64,000 nucleotides of DNA from an uncultured Desulfovibrionaceae bacterium. GTDB lineage: Bacteria > Desulfobacterota > Desulfovibrionia > Desulfovibrionales > Desulfovibrionaceae. This document shows, in pieces, positions 54,977-63,105 of the stretch. Position 1 is the stretch's first letter, and every line of letters begins with the position of its first letter. Below the pieces are notes generated by a model. The model made no database searches and was not told where the DNA came from. It was given only the letters and a program-made list of their open reading frames with translations. The position numbers were made by a program, and so were the translations under genes. The DNA is taken from the NCBI GenBank assembly GCA_949299515.1, contig CASGAP010000012.1, positions 1 to 64,000 on the forward strand, read 5' to 3'.

Positions 54977-55471
54977 ATGCTGAAAGTATATATTGCCTCT
55001 TCGTTTAAAAATATCCACGCCGTGCGGCTGCTTGCAAAAAATATGCAGTCCATGGGCTATGAAATTTTGGACTGGACGCTGAAAGCAACGCCTCCGGAAG
55101 GACTCAATGCCAGCCAGCGGCGCGAGTGGATGGATACGGACCATGGCGGCGAAGTGTTTGTTTTTTGTGCCAATGCCTGCAGAGAAGCGGATTTTATTGT
55201 ATATTTGGGAACTTCCGGTCAGGACGCAGGGGTTGAAGTGGGCATAGCCTTTGGCAGCGGCAAGCCTGTGCTCGGCATACGCGGCCCTTTGGAATCCCCG
55301 GGACTTATGCTGTACGGAGCCTGCACCTGCTGGGTTGAACATATAGAGCACGCTTTACAAATTTTAAAAGAAATTATACAGTATAAAAAAGAAAATCCTG
55401 TTTTGGATAAAAATAATTTGCCGCAAAGCGCCGTATCTGTTCAGGCAGAACGGATTTTACTCGGTTTATAA
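54977..55471 (+). CDS. Nucleoside 2-deoxyribosyltransferase-like protein
   Basis: 164 residues. The N-terminus KVYIASSFKNIHAVRLLAKNM and the segment READFIVYLGTSGQDAGVEVGIAFGSGKPVLGI, cited by ADFIVYLGTSGQDAGVEVG, fit the nucleoside 2-deoxyribosyltransferase-like (YtoQ/NDT) fold: beta strand with SSF, then an aspartate, then the GxxGxGxEVG site. The catalytic glutamate would be in GVEVGIAF. It starts 31 bp after argH behind a hairpin. Substrate not known. Confidence 0.75.
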   Translation: MLKVYIASSFKNIHAVRLLAKNMQSMGYEILDWTLKATPPEGLNASQRREWMDTDHGGEVFVFCANACREADFIVYLGTSGQDAGVEVGIAFGSGKPVLGIRGPLESPGLMLYGACTCWVEHIEHALQILKEIIQYKKENPVLDKNNLPQSAVSVQAERILLGL

Positions 55472-55548
55472 TATGTATTTTTATTTTAAGTCTCTGCATC
55501 GTTTTACTCTTTTTTTAGCCCTGTTCACGTTGTTTTAGGGAGCCGCTT

Positions 55549-55574
55549 CTTATTATTTTTTTTCATAATAAGGA
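55549..55574 (+). promoter_or_regulatory. Hairpin overlapping the SMR gene ribosome binding site
   Basis: CTTATTAT and ATAATAAG form an 8-bp stem whose 3' arm overlaps the start of AAGGAG, the ribosome binding site of the SMR gene. It could reduce translation. No ACGR-type loops of guanidine riboswitches are visible. Confidence 0.35.
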
Positions 55575-55580
55575 GTGAAT

Positions 55581-55937
55581 ATGTCAGTTAGAGTTACTTG
55601 GATTCATTGGCTTTTTCTTTGCTGTTCCATTCTTTTTGAAGTCAGCGGAACATCTATCATGAAAATTTCCCATTCCTGGAATTTTGCCTTTGGCGCACAG
55701 CTCGGGCTTGCCATAATGTGGGTATGCATAGCCTGTTCGTATTTTTGTCTGGCCAAAGCAACAACGGCACTGCCGGTGGGGGTTGCTTTTGCCCTTTGGG
55801 ACGCTTTTGGGCTGGTTTTGATTGCGGCATTTTCTGTGGCCGTTTTGGGTGAAAATTTAGGATTAATTAAAACCCTTGGTCTGATATGTGTTTTAACCGG
55901 CGGTTTTTTGGTTCACCGCGGAACGGACGCACACTAA
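55581..55937 (+). CDS. Small multidrug resistance (SMR) family protein, subunit 1
   Basis: 118 residues with four membrane spans. The SMR core is visible: the conserved membrane glutamate in FLCCSILFEVSGTSIMK near 18-22, and ALPVGVAFALWDAFGLVLIAAF near 62-84. Resembles MdtJ-type subunits. It has a same-strand partner 10 bp downstream, so the two may form a heterodimer. ATG 55581 follows AAGGAG. Confidence 0.9.
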   Translation: MSVRVTWIHWLFLCCSILFEVSGTSIMKISHSWNFAFGAQLGLAIMWVCIACSYFCLAKATTALPVGVAFALWDAFGLVLIAAFSVAVLGENLGLIKTLGLICVLTGGFLVHRGTDAH

Positions 55938-55947
55938 GGAGTTTTGT

Positions 55948-56277
55948 ATGATTTCCAATATTTTTTCATTTTCCGTTTTGCTGGTGCTTTGCGCTGCGGT
56001 GCTTGATATCATTGCCAATATTTTGCTGGCAAAATCCAATGGGTTTAAACGAAAATCGCTCGGTTTCATTGCGTTGATTTGCGTGGCTGTGGCATTTGGC
56101 CTGCTTTCCGTAGCCGTAAAAGATTTGGATTTGGCGGTAGCCTATGCTTTATGGGGCTGTTTCGGCATTTTGGGCACAAGTTTGTCCGGCTGGATTTTCC
56201 TCGGTCAAAAAATGCATAAAACAGCATTTTTCGGCATTGCACTTTTAATGTGCGGCATTGTGCTGCTAAGAATATAA
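55948..56277 (+). CDS. Small multidrug resistance (SMR) family protein, subunit 2
   Basis: 109 residues with four membrane spans, in the same family as its neighbour: LDLAVAYALWGCFGILGTSLSGWIFLGQ near 68-95, cited by AVAYALWGCFGIL. The membrane acidic residue expected in the first helix is aspartate in AAVLDIIANILLAKS rather than the usual glutamate, as in MdtI-like subunits. Together with subunit 1 it could export polyamines or cationic compounds; speA and carboxynorspermidine dehydrogenase lie 1-4 kb away, which makes spermidine export tempting but unproven. Confidence 0.88.
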   Translation: MISNIFSFSVLLVLCAAVLDIIANILLAKSNGFKRKSLGFIALICVAVAFGLLSVAVKDLDLAVAYALWGCFGILGTSLSGWIFLGQKMHKTAFFGIALLMCGIVLLRI

Positions 56278-56281
56278 ATGC

Positions 56282-56311
56282 AAAAAAAGCCTTAATAATA
56301 AGGCTTTTTTT
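56282..56311. terminator. Bidirectional terminator between the SMR pair and the methyltransferase gene
   Basis: Stem AAAAGCCTTA/TAAGGCTTTT with A-run before and T-run after, so it should act on both strands between these convergent genes. Confidence 0.88.
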
Positions 56312-57056
56312 ATATCAGTTTTTGTGTCAAAACAGGTTCCATAAATCTGTCATTATGGCTTTTTGCATTAATATCCGGCTTCAGCACAAAAATATATTGA
56401 TAATGTAAGGCACAGCGAGTGTTTTTGACATACTTGATTATTTCCTGCGGAATTTTTGAAATATCGATATTACAGTCTGCCGTCAGCGAATCATTAATCA
56501 TAATGGCAAAATCCACAATTTTTAATGCCGTGTTATTAAAAAGTTCCTTGGCTGATTTTGCCGTATAAAATTTGACATGCGTACTGTCCAAAATACCGCA
56601 GGGCGTATAGTCAAATTCATCTAATAAAACAGATAATTTAATGGATTGGTGTGTAATATTCGGAACGGATACGATAATTTTGCCGTCTTTTTTTAAAAGC
56701 GGTTTTATTTTGGCAAAAAGATTTTCAACTTCCGTCAAATGTTCAATAACATCAGTCAATAAGATAATATCAAAATAATCGGCATAATCTGCAAATTCAT
56801 TGGCGAGCGTATTTAAATCTATATGAAATAATTTTTCATAGGCATTTTTTTGACGGGCTATATCCAATTGCAATGCAGAAATATCCGCACCAATCACAGT
56901 ACATTTTCTTTTGAAATGCAAATATTCGCCAAAACTCCCTGTGGCACAGCCAAGTTCAAGCACGGTTGATTTATACCTGATTTGTTTGTTGACAATTTCA
57001 AACAACTTTTCGGGTTTATGTATTTTTTCGTTATTATAAATCTTATCTTCAACCAT
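56310..57056 (-). CDS. Class I SAM-dependent methyltransferase
   Basis: 248 residues. SAM motif I VLELGCATGSFGEYL is near 34-48, VIGADISALQLDIAR near 60, motif post-II DIILLTDVIEHL near 95, and KDGKIIVSVPNITH near 125. This is the UbiG/COQ3-like group often tied to sugar or cell-surface modification. The gene is more AT-rich than its neighbours and lies between terminators, so it may be a horizontally acquired single gene. The substrate is not evident. Confidence 0.85.
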   Translation of the reverse strand: MVEDKIYNNEKIHKPEKLFEIVNKQIRYKSTVLELGCATGSFGEYLHFKRKCTVIGADISALQLDIARQKNAYEKLFHIDLNTLANEFADYADYFDIILLTDVIEHLTEVENLFAKIKPLLKKDGKIIVSVPNITHQSIKLSVLLDEFDYTPCGILDSTHVKFYTAKSAKELFNNTALKIVDFAIMINDSLTADCNIDISKIPQEIIKYVKNTRCALHYQYIFVLKPDINAKSHNDRFMEPVLTQKLI

Positions 57057-57066
57057 AACTCAAAAG

Positions 57067-57094
57067 AAAGACCGAGCAAAATTGCTCGGTCTTT
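57067..57094 (-). terminator. Terminator of the carboxynorspermidine dehydrogenase gene
   Basis: Perfect 11-bp stem AAAGACCGAGC/GCTCGGTCTTT with loop AAAATT, 7 bp after the stop codon; on the minus strand it ends in TTTCTTTTG. Confidence 0.85.
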
Positions 57095-57100
57095 GATATA

Positions 57101-58297
57101 TTATTTATTGATTTCAACAACCTGCCACGGAAGACCGTAAATATTGAGCTGTTCCATGAACGGGTCGGGATCCATTTGTTCCATATTCCATACACCGGGT
57201 TTCATCCATTTTCCCTGTACCATCATCATGGCGCCGATCATGGCAGGAACACCCGTGGTATAGGAAATGGCCTGAGAGCCGAGTTCTTCATAGCAGGCTT
57301 CGTGCTGGCAGATATTGTAAACATAATATGTTTTTTCTTTGCCGTCTTTCACGCCCTGCATGACGCAGCCTATGCAGGTTTTGCCCTTGGTCAGCGGGCC
57401 CAGGCTTGCCGGATCGGGCAGAAGCTTGGCAAGGAATTGGATAGGTACAATGGATTGGCCTTGATATTCGATAGGTTCAATGCCGAGCAGGCCGACACCG
57501 CCGAATACTTTCAGGTGATTGAGATAATTATCGGAGAATGTCATCCAGAAACGCGCGCGGCGTATGCCTTTAAGGTTCAGCACAAGGGATTCCAGTTCTT
57601 CATGGTACATAAGATAGCAGTTTTTGGGGCCGATGCCGTCAGGGAAGTCAAAGCTCATTTTCCAGGACAGCGGATCGGTTTCCACCCATTCACCGCGTTC
57701 CCAGTAACGGCCGCGTGCGGTAACTTCGCGGATATTGATTTCCGGGTTGAAGTTGGTAGCAAAGGGAAGGCCGTGATCTCCGGCGTTTGCGTCAATAATA
57801 TCGAGCACATGGATTTCATCCAAAAGATGTTTTTGGCCGTAAGCGCAGAATACGTTGGTAACACCGGGGTCAAAGCCGCTTCCCAAGAGTGCCATAAGGC
57901 CTTTTTCCCTGAATTTGTCCTGGTAAGCCCACTGCCATTTATATTCGAATTTGGCAAGGTCAAGCGGCTCATAGTTTGCGGTATCAAGATAATGCACGTT
58001 GCATTCAAGGCAGGCGTCCATAATGGTTAAATCCTGATAGGGAAGCGCAACGTTAATAACCATGTACGGTTTAACTTTATTAATCAAAGCAACAAGTTCG
58101 GATACATTATCAGCGTCAACAGCAGAAGTTTCAATGGTAACGCCATAGCGTTCCTTTACTGATTTTGCAATAGCGTCGCATTTTGCTTTTGTGCGGCTTG
58201 CCAAATGAATTTCAGTAAAAACTTCTTTAGCCTGTGCACATTTATGCACTACAACAGAACTTACACCACCGGCACCGATGATTAAAACTCTTGCCAT
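57101..58297 (-). CDS. Carboxynorspermidine/carboxyspermidine dehydrogenase (saccharopine dehydrogenase family)
   Basis: 398 residues. The Rossmann start is VLIIGAGGVSSVVVHKCAQ, then HLASRTKAKCDAIA and VINVALPYQDLTIMDACLE; LGSGFDPGVTNVFCAYGQK near 153 and HGLPFATNFNPEINIREV near 188 are typical of CASDH (annotated also as Lys1). The enzyme reduces the imine of putrescine or diaminopropane with aspartate semialdehyde. It follows speA by 27 bp on the same strand. The decarboxylase nspC that completes the route is not adjacent. Confidence 0.9.
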   Translation of the reverse strand: MARVLIIGAGGVSSVVVHKCAQAKEVFTEIHLASRTKAKCDAIAKSVKERYGVTIETSAVDADNVSELVALINKVKPYMVINVALPYQDLTIMDACLECNVHYLDTANYEPLDLAKFEYKWQWAYQDKFREKGLMALLGSGFDPGVTNVFCAYGQKHLLDEIHVLDIIDANAGDHGLPFATNFNPEINIREVTARGRYWERGEWVETDPLSWKMSFDFPDGIGPKNCYLMYHEELESLVLNLKGIRRARFWMTFSDNYLNHLKVFGGVGLLGIEPIEYQGQSIVPIQFLAKLLPDPASLGPLTKGKTCIGCVMQGVKDGKEKTYYVYNICQHEACYEELGSQAISYTTGVPAMIGAMMMVQGKWMKPGVWNMEQMDPDPFMEQLNIYGLPWQVVEINK

Positions 58298-58324
58298 TTT
58301 ATTCTCCTTATTAAGGGGTTATAA

Positions 58325-60247
58325 TTATCTTTCAAAATAGGTATAGCCGCGCATTCCGTTGTCAAAAGCCTGCATAATGGAAAAACGTTCGGCGGGCGTA
58401 ATGGTTTTGTTGCGCACGGCACGTTCCGCATTGTGGCGTATGTTTTCCATAATTCGTCTTGGTTCGTATTCGACATATGCCAAAATATCGGAAACGGAGT
58501 CCCCGCTGATTTCGCGGACAAATTCATAGGTTCCGTCTTCCTGAACACGTATGGAAACCACATTGGTATCGCCGAGCAGGTTATGCAGGTCGCCGAGGGT
58601 TTCCTGATATGCGCCTACCAGGAAGGCGCCGAGATAATATTCGTCGCCGTTTTCAAGGGGATGAAGTTCAAGCGTATTTTTCATGCCCTGCATATCAATA
58701 AAATTATCGATTCTTCCGTCGCTGTCGCAGGTCATGTCGGAAAGAATGCCGCGGCGTTCGGGGTATTCGTTTAAACGGTGTATGGGCATGATAGGGAAAA
58801 CCTGGTCAATGGCCCAGGAATCCGGCAAAGACTGGAATACGCTGAAATTGCAGTAATAAATATCGGCAAGTTTGGCGTCAATGTCGTGCAGGTCTTTGGG
58901 AACGGATTTAAGTTTTTCCTTTTCTTCGGCAATGGAACGCATGATTGCCCAGTAATAGCGTTCGGCCAATGTCCGCTGACGCAGAGTGACGCGGCCCGTG
59001 ATGAAATGCTGGCGTATTTCGTCATAATAATACATGGCGTCGTTGTAACATTCTTGCAGGCTGCGCGGATTGACGTTTTCAAGCGCTTCTTTAAGATTAA
59101 TTATGGAGTCCGGCGTATCGTCGGGCAGGGTTTCGGGCAGGTTGCCCACTTCAATAAGGCTTACGTCCAAAATATTGAAAAGCAGTATGGAATAATAAGC
59201 AACCGTGGCGCGTCCTGATTCCGTAACAATATGCGGGTGGGGAATGTTCTGTTCGTCCATAATGGTCATAACAGATTCCACAACGTCGGTGCAGTATTCG
59301 CTTAATGAGTAGTTTCGGGAGCTTACGTAGTTTGTGTGCGAACCGTCATAGTCAACGGCAAGGCCGCCTCCAAGGTCAATATAGCCCATGGCTGCGCCTT
59401 CCTGCACAAGTCCCGCATAAATTCTGGCGGCTTCCATAACTGCGGTGCGGATGTCGCGGATATTCGGAATCTGTGAGCCGAGGTGATAATGCAGAAGTTT
59501 CAGGCAGTCAAGCATTTCCATATTTTTAAGGGTATCGACCACATCTACTATCTGAGCGGAAGTAAGCCCGAAAGATGAGCGTTCTCCGCCTGATTCTGCC
59601 CAGTGGCCGGTAGTTGCTTTGGTGCTGAGCTTTACCCGAACGCCGATTTGCGGTTTAATGCGCAGAGCTTTTGCGCGTTCCAGGATAGTATCGAGTTCTC
59701 CCGGCATTTCCAGAACAAAAATGCAGTTATAGCCAAGACGCATGGCATGCAGGCCGAGGTCTATAAATTCTTCGTCTTTGTAGCCGTTGCAGATAAGGCA
59801 GGCTTTGCGGCTTTTAATTTGAGAAACTGCGGCAATAAGTTCGGCTTTGGAGCCTACTTCCATGCCGTGGTGAAAGCTTTTGCCGAAATCGGCAATTTCT
59901 TCCACAACCTGCTGCTGCTGGTTGACTTTAATCGGAAATACGCCGCGGTATTCGCCTTTGTAGCCAAGTTCGGTAATTGCATCGTGAAAGCTGTGATGCA
60001 GCAGGGCAATTTGAGAATCCAAAATATTTTCAATGCGCAGAAGAACGGGCATATCATAGCCGCGGTCTTTTATTTCCTGAATGATTTCAAGAACGCTGAC
60101 TTCCGGGCCGCCTTTGATGCCAAAGGGTTTAATGGTCACTTCGCCCTGCTGGTTGATGTCAAAATAGCCGGAACCCCAGCTGCGGATACCGTACAGTTCT
60201 GCGGAATCTTCAATATCCCATTTTTTTTGTGAACTTTTTTTAGTCAA
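58325..60247 (-). CDS. speA: Biosynthetic arginine decarboxylase
   Basis: 640 residues, the normal size for SpeA (not the inducible AdiA). It decarboxylates arginine to agmatine with PLP. The PLP lysine is in YRGVFPIKVNQQQQVVEEI near 98, and LHYHLGSQIPNIRDIR near 255, YIDLGGGLAVDYDGS near 290 and HIVTESGRATVAYYS near 340 are conserved. It is first of a two-gene operon with CASDH, so the pair would supply the putrescine/agmatine branch and the carboxyspermidine step. Confidence 0.96.
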   Translation of the reverse strand: MTKKSSQKKWDIEDSAELYGIRSWGSGYFDINQQGEVTIKPFGIKGGPEVSVLEIIQEIKDRGYDMPVLLRIENILDSQIALLHHSFHDAITELGYKGEYRGVFPIKVNQQQQVVEEIADFGKSFHHGMEVGSKAELIAAVSQIKSRKACLICNGYKDEEFIDLGLHAMRLGYNCIFVLEMPGELDTILERAKALRIKPQIGVRVKLSTKATTGHWAESGGERSSFGLTSAQIVDVVDTLKNMEMLDCLKLLHYHLGSQIPNIRDIRTAVMEAARIYAGLVQEGAAMGYIDLGGGLAVDYDGSHTNYVSSRNYSLSEYCTDVVESVMTIMDEQNIPHPHIVTESGRATVAYYSILLFNILDVSLIEVGNLPETLPDDTPDSIINLKEALENVNPRSLQECYNDAMYYYDEIRQHFITGRVTLRQRTLAERYYWAIMRSIAEEKEKLKSVPKDLHDIDAKLADIYYCNFSVFQSLPDSWAIDQVFPIMPIHRLNEYPERRGILSDMTCDSDGRIDNFIDMQGMKNTLELHPLENGDEYYLGAFLVGAYQETLGDLHNLLGDTNVVSIRVQEDGTYEFVREISGDSVSDILAYVEYEPRRIMENIRHNAERAVRNKTITPAERFSIMQAFDNGMRGYTYFER

Positions 60248-60396
60248 TTCGCAATTCCTCGTGTAAAAGGGTAATGTTTGTCAACTAGGTTATCAATAGC
60301 TTAATACCGCGCATTTGTCACGGACAATTTTTATAGCAAAAAAAGGACTTTTGTCTTAAAAAATTGTGTGATAGTTTTGTATAAAACAGGTGAAAC

Positions 60397-61596
60397 ATGA
60401 AGTTTGAACGGTATATAATGCACGTGGACATGGATGCGTTTTATGCGTCCATAGAACAGCGGGACAACCCGGAATATCGGGGCAGGCCTCTTATTATCGG
60501 CGGCAGAACCCGCGGCGTGGTAGCCACGTGTTCCTATGAAGCAAGGCAGTTCGGCGTACGTTCCGCCATGCCCGTGCACGAGGCGAAACGCAAATGCCCG
60601 CAGGGTATTTTCATAACCCCGCGCATGGCTGTTTACCGTCAGGTTTCCGCGCAGATTCACGAAATTTTAAAAAATTTTTCGCCGCTGGTGGAAATGGCTT
60701 CCGTGGACGAAGCGTATCTTGATATTACGGGGCTTGATAATCTTTTCGGCGTGCCTTACGAAACCGCACAAAAAATTCAGTCTGAAATTTTTTCCCAAAC
60801 TGGCGGGCTGACCTGTTCGATAGGCATAGCTCCGATTAAATTCCTTGCCAAAATAGCGTCCGACGAAAAGAAACCCCGTGGAATTTTTATGATAACGCAT
60901 GACCAAATGCCTCTTTATCTTCAGAATCTGCCCATTGCCAAAATTCCTGGTGTGGGGAAAAAATTTTTGGAAGAGCTGAACAAGTTGGGAATACGCAAAT
61001 GCGCCGACGTGCTTGCCCTGGATAAAGTTTTTTTTGAGCATAAATTCGGAAAGGCCGGCACTGTTCTCTATGAACGTTCCGGCGGCATTGACCGCAGGGA
61101 AGTGGAGCCTTATGCGGAACGGAAATCCGAGAGTGCCGAAACAACGTTGGACGAAAACGTAAGTGATAAGTCTGTGCTGAAAAAATGGCTGCTTATCCAT
61201 GCGGAACGGGTCGGTGCGGGGCTTCGCAAACAAAATCTGAAAGGAAGAACAATTACGATAAAAGTAAAATATGCCGATTTCAAACAAATAACACGCCAGC
61301 TTACGCTGGAAAAACGCACCAATGCCACGGATACCATTTATCAGAATGCCTGTGCGCTTTTGGACGGACTTTCTTTGAATAAACCTGTACGGCTGATAGG
61401 CGTAGTGGTATCGGGATTTGAGGAACAGGAACATACCGAGCAGCTTTCTTTTTTTGACCTGCCTTTATGTTCTGCTTCGTCAAAAGACAATACCGAAGAA
61501 AAGCGCTGCAGTCTTGACGCCGCGCTGGACAGTCTGCGCGGAAAATACGGAGCAAATGCCGTAGTGCGCGGCAAACTGTTTTCCAAAACCGATTAG
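60397..61596 (+). CDS. dinB: DNA polymerase IV (DinB, Y-family)
   Basis: 399 residues. Catalytic motifs MHVDMDAFYASIEQ near 8 and MASVDEAYLDITG near 105 hold the metal-binding acids; YEARQFGVRSAMP near 48 and IPGVGKKFLEELNKLG near 185 complete the palm, thumb and HhH regions. A clamp-binding QLSFFDLPL lies near 350. It performs translesion synthesis. No LexA box is obvious upstream. Its stop codon lies in the left end of repeat copy C. Confidence 0.96.
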   Translation: MKFERYIMHVDMDAFYASIEQRDNPEYRGRPLIIGGRTRGVVATCSYEARQFGVRSAMPVHEAKRKCPQGIFITPRMAVYRQVSAQIHEILKNFSPLVEMASVDEAYLDITGLDNLFGVPYETAQKIQSEIFSQTGGLTCSIGIAPIKFLAKIASDEKKPRGIFMITHDQMPLYLQNLPIAKIPGVGKKFLEELNKLGIRKCADVLALDKVFFEHKFGKAGTVLYERSGGIDRREVEPYAERKSESAETTLDENVSDKSVLKKWLLIHAERVGAGLRKQNLKGRTITIKVKYADFKQITRQLTLEKRTNATDTIYQNACALLDGLSLNKPVRLIGVVVSGFEEQEHTEQLSFFDLPLCSASSKDNTEEKRCSLDAALDSLRGKYGANAVVRGKLFSKTD

Positions 61597-61797
61597 GGTA
61601 TGTTACCGAATTAATGCCATTGATTATAACAGTTATAAAAAATATCAACGGAAACGGACAGTTTTAAAGGTTGTTTTGGTTTGGAAAAAATTTTTCAGCC
61701 GCCAAAGGGCGACAAGTTATTTGCGTCAGTGAATTTGTGAACTTTACGCAAATGGACAGCAGTGCAGCTATTTCCCCCAAGAAAAAAAATAAGTTGG
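61593..61797 (+). repeat. Dispersed intergenic repeat, copy C
   Basis: Lies between convergent dinB and mnmA. The left 100 bp match copy A from TTAGGGTAT through TTATAAAAAATATC and GTTTTAAAG to CAGCCG; about 85 bp present in copy A are then missing, and the right 100 bp match copies A and B. The core hairpin arms are ATTTGCG (61719-61725) and CGCAAAT (61747-61753). Its left edge begins at the dinB stop codon. Confidence 0.72.
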
Positions 61798-61816
61798 AAG
61801 CATATTCTAAAAAATA

Positions 61817-62971
61817 TTACAGCAAAACGCCGCCGGCAAGCAAAAATCCCTGTCCGTCGTAAACGGCTAGGATTTGACCCGGTGCATAGATTTGTTTTTC
61901 TTCAGTAAATTCAACTACAAGTCTTGTTTTGGAATCGGACAGCACATGGATATTGTCAATAAGAAGTTTGCTGTTGCTCGGATTTTGGATTAATACTTCA
62001 AGTTTTTCTTGAATGTTTTGCAGATAAACTTTGCAGGTGCTTTGTTTTTCACGGAAACGGGTACGTGCATAAAGCTGGTCTGACCATAAATACGGCGGCA
62101 CCAGAAAATTTAATGTGTTTGCAGCGGCATATTTTGTCGAAATACAGTCCTTATTGCCCACCACAAGCGTATTGTCCCGTATGCTGCGCTTGATAACATA
62201 GAGCGGTTCTGTCCATGCAATGCCGAGGCCTTTTCGCTGTCCTTCCGTATAGGCCCATAAGCCTTTGTGTTCGGCAATTTTTTTGTATTCCTTTGTTTTA
62301 TTGTCAAAATACAGCACGTCTCCGTGATTGTTCGGGGAAAAGTCATACTTTTGAGCGCCGGCCAGCAGAAAACTGCGGTAATCGTCATTGGGAACAAAGC
62401 ATACTTCCTGACTTTCCTTGGGACAGGGGATTGTTATGTTCCGTTCTGCCATTTCGTTTTTTATGGCTTCTTTGGTTTTTCCGGCAAGAGGAAACAGGGC
62501 GGAACGGAGATTTTCCAAAGGCGTCAGGGCAAGGAAATAGCTTTGGTCTTTGGTGATGTCCTCTGCGCATTGTATGCAGTTCCCGAATGTTTTGGTAAGC
62601 TCATTTTCAAAAGGAACGGATTTTACGTAATGACCGGTGGCAAGTTTTTCCGCCCCCAGCTCTTTGGCTTTTTCAAGCAGTTTTCCGAACTTCATGCTCT
62701 TGTTGCATAAGGCACAGGGATTGGGGGTTTGCGCGCTTTTGTACAGATCAAAAAAAGGGCGGACGACATTTTCGGAAAAATCGGCTCTTAAATCCGCAAT
62801 ATGCAAAGAAATGCCGAGACTGCCGCAGACTGCCTGCAATGCCGGAACCGGATCGTTTTCCGTGTCGGTAAAGCGTGCGTGCAGAGCAAAGACATCGTGT
62901 CCTTGTTCTTTTAAAGTTATTAAAGCATAGAGGCTGTCTATGCCGCCGCTTACCGCTACTGCAATTTTCAT
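61817..62971 (-). CDS. mnmA: tRNA-specific 2-thiouridylase MnmA
   Basis: 384 residues. It thiolates U34 of tRNA Lys, Glu and Gln. The PP-loop is VAVSGGIDSLYALITL near 5-20 (V is more common than I). The first catalytic cysteine is in PCALCNKSMKFGKLL near 103, the second in QEVCFVPNDDYRSFL near 197, and DQSYFLALTP near 142 and the C-terminal LAVYDGQGFLLAGGVL fit. It is divergent from the truncated regulator gene and convergent with dinB. Confidence 0.94.
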   Translation of the reverse strand: MKIAVAVSGGIDSLYALITLKEQGHDVFALHARFTDTENDPVPALQAVCGSLGISLHIADLRADFSENVVRPFFDLYKSAQTPNPCALCNKSMKFGKLLEKAKELGAEKLATGHYVKSVPFENELTKTFGNCIQCAEDITKDQSYFLALTPLENLRSALFPLAGKTKEAIKNEMAERNITIPCPKESQEVCFVPNDDYRSFLLAGAQKYDFSPNNHGDVLYFDNKTKEYKKIAEHKGLWAYTEGQRKGLGIAWTEPLYVIKRSIRDNTLVVGNKDCISTKYAAANTLNFLVPPYLWSDQLYARTRFREKQSTCKVYLQNIQEKLEVLIQNPSNSKLLIDNIHVLSDSKTRLVVEFTEEKQIYAPGQILAVYDGQGFLLAGGVLL

Positions 62972-63017
62972 AAAGCATTTATAAAAAATTTTTGCAGCCG
63001 CTGCAAGAAATTTTAAC

Positions 63018-63094
63018 TATATCTAAAAATATTGATATAATTTAACTTGACTGTATAAGGATATTTACATATAAACAAATAGCAATATGCATAT
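63018..63094 (+). promoter_or_regulatory. Promoter and dyads before the SahR-like gene
   Basis: TTGACT (63047-63052) and TATAAA (63070-63075) are spaced 17 bp. A dyad TATATC-N10-GATATA lies upstream at 63018-63039, and a palindrome ATATGCATAT at 63085-63094 lies near the expected transcription start, overlapping the leader. Either could be an autoregulatory operator. Confidence 0.55.
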
Positions 63095-63105
63095 GAAGGA
63101 AAACA

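Noticed and set aside
55472-55580. Guanidine riboswitch before the SMR genes
   Set aside because: No paired ACGR-loop hairpins or ykkC-like core; only an AT-rich stem at the ribosome binding site.
61671-61862. 63-residue plus-strand frame between dinB and mnmA
   Set aside because: It consists of repeat copy C plus the antisense end of mnmA.
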